Shown: in pieces, positions 52,301 to 58,300 of the stretch | Numbering within the stretch: the first letter of the stretch is position 1 | How the letters are laid out: the number at the start of each line of letters is the position of its first letter | The notes under the pieces: generated by a model | The model's input: the letters and a program-made list of their open reading frames with translations, nothing else | The model's database searches: none | Told to the model about the DNA's origin: nothing | Made by a program: the position numbers and the translations under genes | Assembly: GCF_029784135.1 (NCBI RefSeq) | Contig: NC_073746.1 | Span: forward strand, 304,183,455 to 304,247,454 | Direction: 5' to 3' | Length of the DNA stretch: 64,000 nt | Origin: Toxorhynchites rutilus septentrionalis | Taxonomy: Eukaryota > Arthropoda > Insecta > Diptera > Culicidae

Positions 52301-55300
52301 CTGCACCTTAGTGATAGGGAAAATGTGTTGCAGTCTAGAACGCTGCAGATAAAGAGGGGGATATTCCAAGGCGACTCTTTCAGCCCGCTTTGGTTTTGTC
52401 TGGCATTGAACCCCCTCAGTAGGACGCTCAATAGAAACGGTCATGGCTATAAAATAAGGTATGGCGACGGCGCCCACGAAGATGTGACCCATACCTTCTA
52501 CATGGATGATCTCAAGGTCTACGCTGATTCACGTCAGCGTATAGGTGTAGCTATCCGGGTTGTCGAAGACATAAGCAGGGACATCTGCATTGAGTTCGGC
52601 CTTGACAAGTGCCACTGTGTCCATCTGCTGAAAGGGCAGCTTACCGAATCCGGAGGTTACGAGGTCTATGACGGCGAGTTCATAAGAGACATGGTTCGTG
52701 GCGAATCCTATAAATATCTTGGATTCCGACAGCTCACCGGGATTCGCCACTCCGACATCAAGACGGAGCTGCGAGACAAGTTCTTGAGTCGAGTGAACTG
52801 TGTCCTGAGGACTTTCCTCAACGCGGGGAACAAGGTACGCGCGATCAACACATTCGCGGTTCCCCTGCTGACCTTCAGTTTTGGTGTAGTCAAATGGAGC
52901 AAAACTGACCTAGAGGACCTTGAGAGGAGGATGAGGAAAGCATTTAAAAAGGCCGGAATGCACCATCCTCAATCGGCACTGGAGAGAGTTTCACTGCCAC
53001 GCAAAGAAGGGGGACTTGGAATAGTCGACATATCTGCACTGTGTGTTGCCCAGGTACGACAACTGCGCGAGTACTTCGCAGAACGCGCCAACCAAAACGC
53101 GCTATACCGGGCTGTCTGCGCCGCCGACAGAGGATACAGCGCTCTGCACTTGGCGCAAGCGGAGTACCAACTCAACTGCAATCTGCAGACAGTGGAGGAG
53201 AAGATTGCAGCTTGGAAGCAGAAGGCAGTGCATGGTGCCCACCCCCATCAACTGGACCGGCCACACGTCGACAAGGCCGCATCTAATCTGTGGCTAACGC
53301 GTGGTGAACTCTCTTCAGTAGTAGAAGCCGACATGATAGCCATCCAGGACAGGATAATGCCGACGAGAAACTGCAGGCGGTACGTCTGGCATCAAGACGT
53401 TGATGACATTTGCCGGATGTGCCATCAACCAGGTGAAAACATAGAGCACATTATGGGAGGCTGTCCCGTTTTGGCCAACGCAGCCTACACCGAGCGCCAC
53501 AACAACGTGGCCCGTATTGTTCATCGACAACTGGCGCTCCAATGTGCTCTACTGGAAGACAACGTACCAAACTACCGGTACCTGCCTGCACCTGTCCTGG
53601 AAAATGACCGTTTCAAGCTGTACTGGGATCGCACTGTTCTGACCGACCTCTCGATCCACCACAACCGCCCAGATATAATGGTTTACGACAAGAGCGACCG
53701 CAAAGTCACCATCATCGATGTCGCTATTCCACTGAACCAGAATCTGGAGGAGACCCACGGTCGCAAAATCTGCAAGTACCGACCATTGGCCGTGGAGCTC
53801 AAGGAACTGTGGGGGCTAAGGGAGGTCCCAAGAATTGTTCCAGTCGTTCTCTCTGGAACTGGAATTATCCCGAAGACACTTCTGGAAGCGCTAAAGGTGT
53901 TGAACATCGAGAAGGAATTGGCCGGCATCCAAAAGTCGGTCATCCTTAGCACCTGCGCGATTGTCCGACAATTCCTCGATCAGGACTAAAACAGCACGAG
54001 CATGCAGATACGTGCATTCCGCAGAGCCTAGTCCCCCTTTGGCATTCAGAAGCCCGGGGGCAGGTGAAAATTCTGGCTAGGTTCGCCTAGTTAAGAAGTG
54101 AGATAAGTCTGCCAAAAAAAAAAAACATCACTCAACCTGAACATATATTCAGACGTGATTCTGCTGACGGTAAATTTTCATATACACTGGAATCGCTTTT
54201 CACGCAGGGGATACGTGCCGCGTAAAACAAAATCGAGTAAATTCCAAAATCCGCGTAAAAATAAACCGGGTAATTTTGAAAATCTGTGTAAAAATCTAAC
54301 AAACAGTAAATTATTAGTTTAAAATGTAACCCATATTCTAACAACTGATTACTTGTTTTTTTTTGCATGCTACAATCCTGCTATCTGTATCTTCTAGTAT
54401 TTTTCAGCTACTAATCAGTAATACAACACTAAATTATTTCGCTAAAAGTCACATCAATTAACATATGAATTTTACGATGTTAATGCATGCCGCGTAAAAA
54501 AAATCGCGTAAATTTCGAAATCCGCGTAAATTCCGAAATCCGCGTAAAAAAACCGCGTAATTTCCAAAAACCGCGAAAAAAAACAGCGTAAATTCCAAAA
54601 ACCGCGTAAAAAAAGCCGCGTAAAATAAAACTGCGTAAAAAGCGACTTCAGTGTATTCAAAACCCTGCTGCACATAATAAGCTGTACCATTCCGTATAAC
54701 GAAAGGCAACCAAAAAAAAAACTCTCGAAAGAGACATGATCGCTCTGAAGCTCTCGTGGTGCGCAGTGGGAAACTAACTAAACAATACCGTGTGGATAAA
54801 AAGGAATACAATACGGATTAGCTGTTGTGAATCACGTTTACTCAAAATGGTTCTGGCGCTAATAAAATTCATTCCGCCAAAACAGTGATAGAGCGAGGCA
54901 AAAAAAGAATGATGTCAGTTTCCCTATCTTTGTTCAGTTTCGAGACATCTGAATTCAACACGAATTCAGCTCAGCTTTCACAATACACACAAATAGGAAA
55001 CCTGTAAGCTGATAAGAGATAGGGAAAGCTTATTGAAACAAATAAATTGTTGTACCAGAATCCCGTCATTGAGAAAATAAAGTATTTGCATTGAACCTAA
55101 AACGAAAAGTATTGTCCGCCCAATTGTTACATGGCAAGCTTTTAAATTCATACTCACGCAACAGTTTGAACTATAATTTGTTCCAATCTAAATTCCAGTC
55201 CAAAATAAATTCAAAGACAAGAAAATCTTTGACCCTAAAAAATAAATTGGATATAATTGAAAGATTTAATTAGAATTAAAAACTGCGAAACTAGAGCAAA

Positions 55301-58300
55301 AATCATTCAAAGCCAGCGACGGATGGCTTCAAAAATTCGTAAAAAGGAATGGGCTCTCAAAACCAGCTAGAAGATGCTTTCCAAACGGTTTATGCTGGCA
55401 TATTAACTAAAAAAGAATTACCAAAGCACAGCTGTTCAATTTTTTTTTTATTTAAAGAAAACTTTGTTACGGGACAAATTTTTGGGGGCTGAATGTTGTG
55501 TCTATTGGTTAACGATTTGTTTCAATTATTTCAGTCAGTTTTCTTTGTTATAAATATCATTGATTTGTTTCGCAGGGACTTGAGCGTTTCTCTTTTTATA
55601 ACGACATCCGAATTCTCTATAGAGTAATTCCAAATGAAATCGACAAATGACAAAACATGAGTATTTTTGATTCGAATGAAAGTGTGTATTCCGTTTGGGT
55701 TAGAGGAAATATGAGTTTTCCACATCAATTGGGAATTTTTTGACTCAAGCGTAACTTTTGAATAGGGCGTATCGATGTGAGTAAGAGAAATCTTTGATAT
55801 TTATATCTCAAAAACTATGAGTCGTACCGAAATAGTGTGTTAGAAAGAGTTATAGAGTATTGTTGGCTTAATTTGAAAAAAATATACACTGAGAAGAAAA
55901 ATTAGTACTTTTTTTTATTTACAAAATAAAATTTTAATTTGCGATATAAAAAAATATGAATTTTTTTATATTTTTTTTTTATTTTTTCGTATAAAATAGA
56001 AGTCATGTAGAAAATTTAAAATATGGGCCCAAGATGGTAAAACTATTTTTGACAAACTTTGTGGAACATCAAATTTTTAGGAATTTTCGAAACTTCGAGT
56101 TTTTGTATGTTAGCAGTCATTTCTAATCACAAATAATGAATCCTGATGTTATTTAGAACAAAAAAGGTTATCATCAATCTCCTTCTAAATGTAGCCATTC
56201 TCGAGATATTTAAAAAAATATTTGTAATTTATTGTCTTTTTAATAGTAAATAGGCCCTTTAAATATGTTTGTCGTGTTGTACCATCATATTCATGAAATT
56301 TTATGAATTCGCTTATAATTTCCAACAACTTTTCCAAATACATCGTTATGGTAAAGACATATGTTTAGGAGTTACGTTACGAAACATTCGAAGACATGTG
56401 GGCTAATACAAAACGTAGCGAAACTAAAAAATCTTTTTCATCTTAAGACAAACTTCAATCAATCAAAAAAATTGTTGGAAATTATAACAAAATTCATAAA
56501 ATTTCATGAACATGACGGTATAACACGACAAACATGTTAAAAGAGATTATTTAGTATAAAAAAGATTATAAATTAGAAATATTATTTAAAAAATTCGAGA
56601 ATGGTTGCATTTAGAAGGAGATTGATAATAACCTTTTTTGTTTTAAATCACATCAGAATTCATAATTTGTGGCTAAGAATGATTGCTTACATACATTTAC
56701 ATTTTGTATGAAAAAATTAAAAAAATATATATATTTTGGATATTGCAAATTGTTTGTTTATTTTATAAATAAAAGAAAGAGTACTAATTTTTCTTCTCAG
56801 TGTACATTTTTTTCATAATTTTTGAGATTTAAATTATCAAAGATTTCTCTTACTCAAATCGATACGCCCTTTTCAAAAATTACGCTTGAGTCAAAAAATT
56901 CCCAATTGCTGTGAAAAACTCATATTTCCTCCAACCCAAACGGAATACACACTTTTATTGGAATCAAAAATACAAATTTTGAAAATCTGCATTTTTAGGA
57001 CGATTTCATTTGGAATTGCTGTATAGCGACAGTTTTTTATAGCGACATTTCTCTATAACGACGATCCCTTACGATGTCGGTATAGAGAGCTTTCACTGTA
57101 GTAGAGTTTTTGAGTTTGAATAAATTTAAAAAAAAAGAAAAGAATTTGGCCCTTTTCAAAAAGTAGTCTAATTATTTTTCAAACATTTCAAGTATGCAAA
57201 GATGAATTGACCGATGTCTTCACACCCACAACATTTCACTGCTATTTCAGATGGTGCTGCCAACTACTAAAACGAATTGGCATGAAATCCGTCCTTAATA
57301 TGATCCCATCGCCATAATTATCAATAAAGCTTGAAATATTTAGAATCCGGAATCACTTTATAGCAGCGGTCGTAGTAGGCGTCATTGAAATCTTTTGACA
57401 GCAATTTTTTTGGAAAACCTGTATTCTTCGACGCTAAACATTTCTGTAAACCGTAAACCGTAAACTATAAACCATTCTGATTTGAAGAAGTTGTGCGTGA
57501 TAGAAGCTAAGAGAAGAAATTTGATTTTGGCGTGGCCAAGTACTGAAACCGCGAAATCGACCGTGAAAAACGTGCTGAAACGTTCCCGTGAACGCACAAC
57601 TGTTGTTCGGATGGATCAGATGACGCGTCGTAATGAAACTTACGATCGGAAGCTGTGGCTAAGGGTCTTCTTCTTCTTAAACAGCACTAACGTTCCTAGA
57701 GGAACTTCGCCGTCCCAACGTAGTATTTCTTGCGTAATTTTCGTTAGTACTTGAGTTGAGATCTCTATGCCAAATAACACGTCTTGAACGCATTCTGAGT
57801 GGCAAGATCTAGAATACGCGCGACCACAGTGCATGTCGGAGGAACCCCCGAGCCCCCGGCATGTTAGGCTTGACGCTGATCAAGGGTTAAGTGTATTGAG
57901 AATAATTATGGGGAACCCGGGACTCTCGGACTACGACATTGCAAAAAGCACAACTCTAACCAAGATACCATCGGTAGAATCCATATGCTAGAAGGTTATC
58001 GTAATTTCCGTGCATGCAAGCAAATAGTTCACGCTTTATCATTCGAAAAAAAAAAATATAAAGTTCAAACAGCTATAGCTGTCCAAAAACAACAATTTTT
58101 AAAAAATGAATGTATTGACGATTTTTAAAACTGTCATAGTTCTAAATGATGAAACCTGAGGGCGAAATTGTAAAATACGAGTCTAGAGTTTTTCAAAAAG
58201 CAATAAATATAGGAAGGCTGAGCGAAACCCGAGCATGATTATTTTTCAGTAGATTCTTTTTCATGGAATTGCTGTTTGATTACCCTCTATACTACATTTA

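Larger units (their letters stand above)
50786..54125 (+). mobile_element. R4/Dong-like non-LTR retrotransposon bracketed by 130-bp direct repeats
   Basis: A full-length copy (5' UTR from about 50923, open frame to 53989, 3' UTR, A-run to 54125) is preceded by an isolated copy of its own 3' UTR with a seven-A tail (50791-50922). The repeat matches 53989-54120 with no difference I could find. The arrangement reads as a strongly 5'-truncated copy followed head-to-tail by a complete one. It abuts the poly(A) of the preceding LINE. Confidence 0.85.

Noticed and set aside
50786..54125. LTR retrotransposon, because of flanking direct repeats
   Set aside because: The repeats have no TG...CA ends, each ends in an A-run, and the protein has an RLE domain and no protease, RNase H or integrase. 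The non-LTR tandem explanation fits better.
45533..57099. One 11.5-kb pogo-like transposon bounded by the two TATAGCGACA ends
   Set aside because: The palindrome at 55574-57099 has its own two ends, and the contents between are unrelated LINEs and MITEs. Two separate insertions are simpler.
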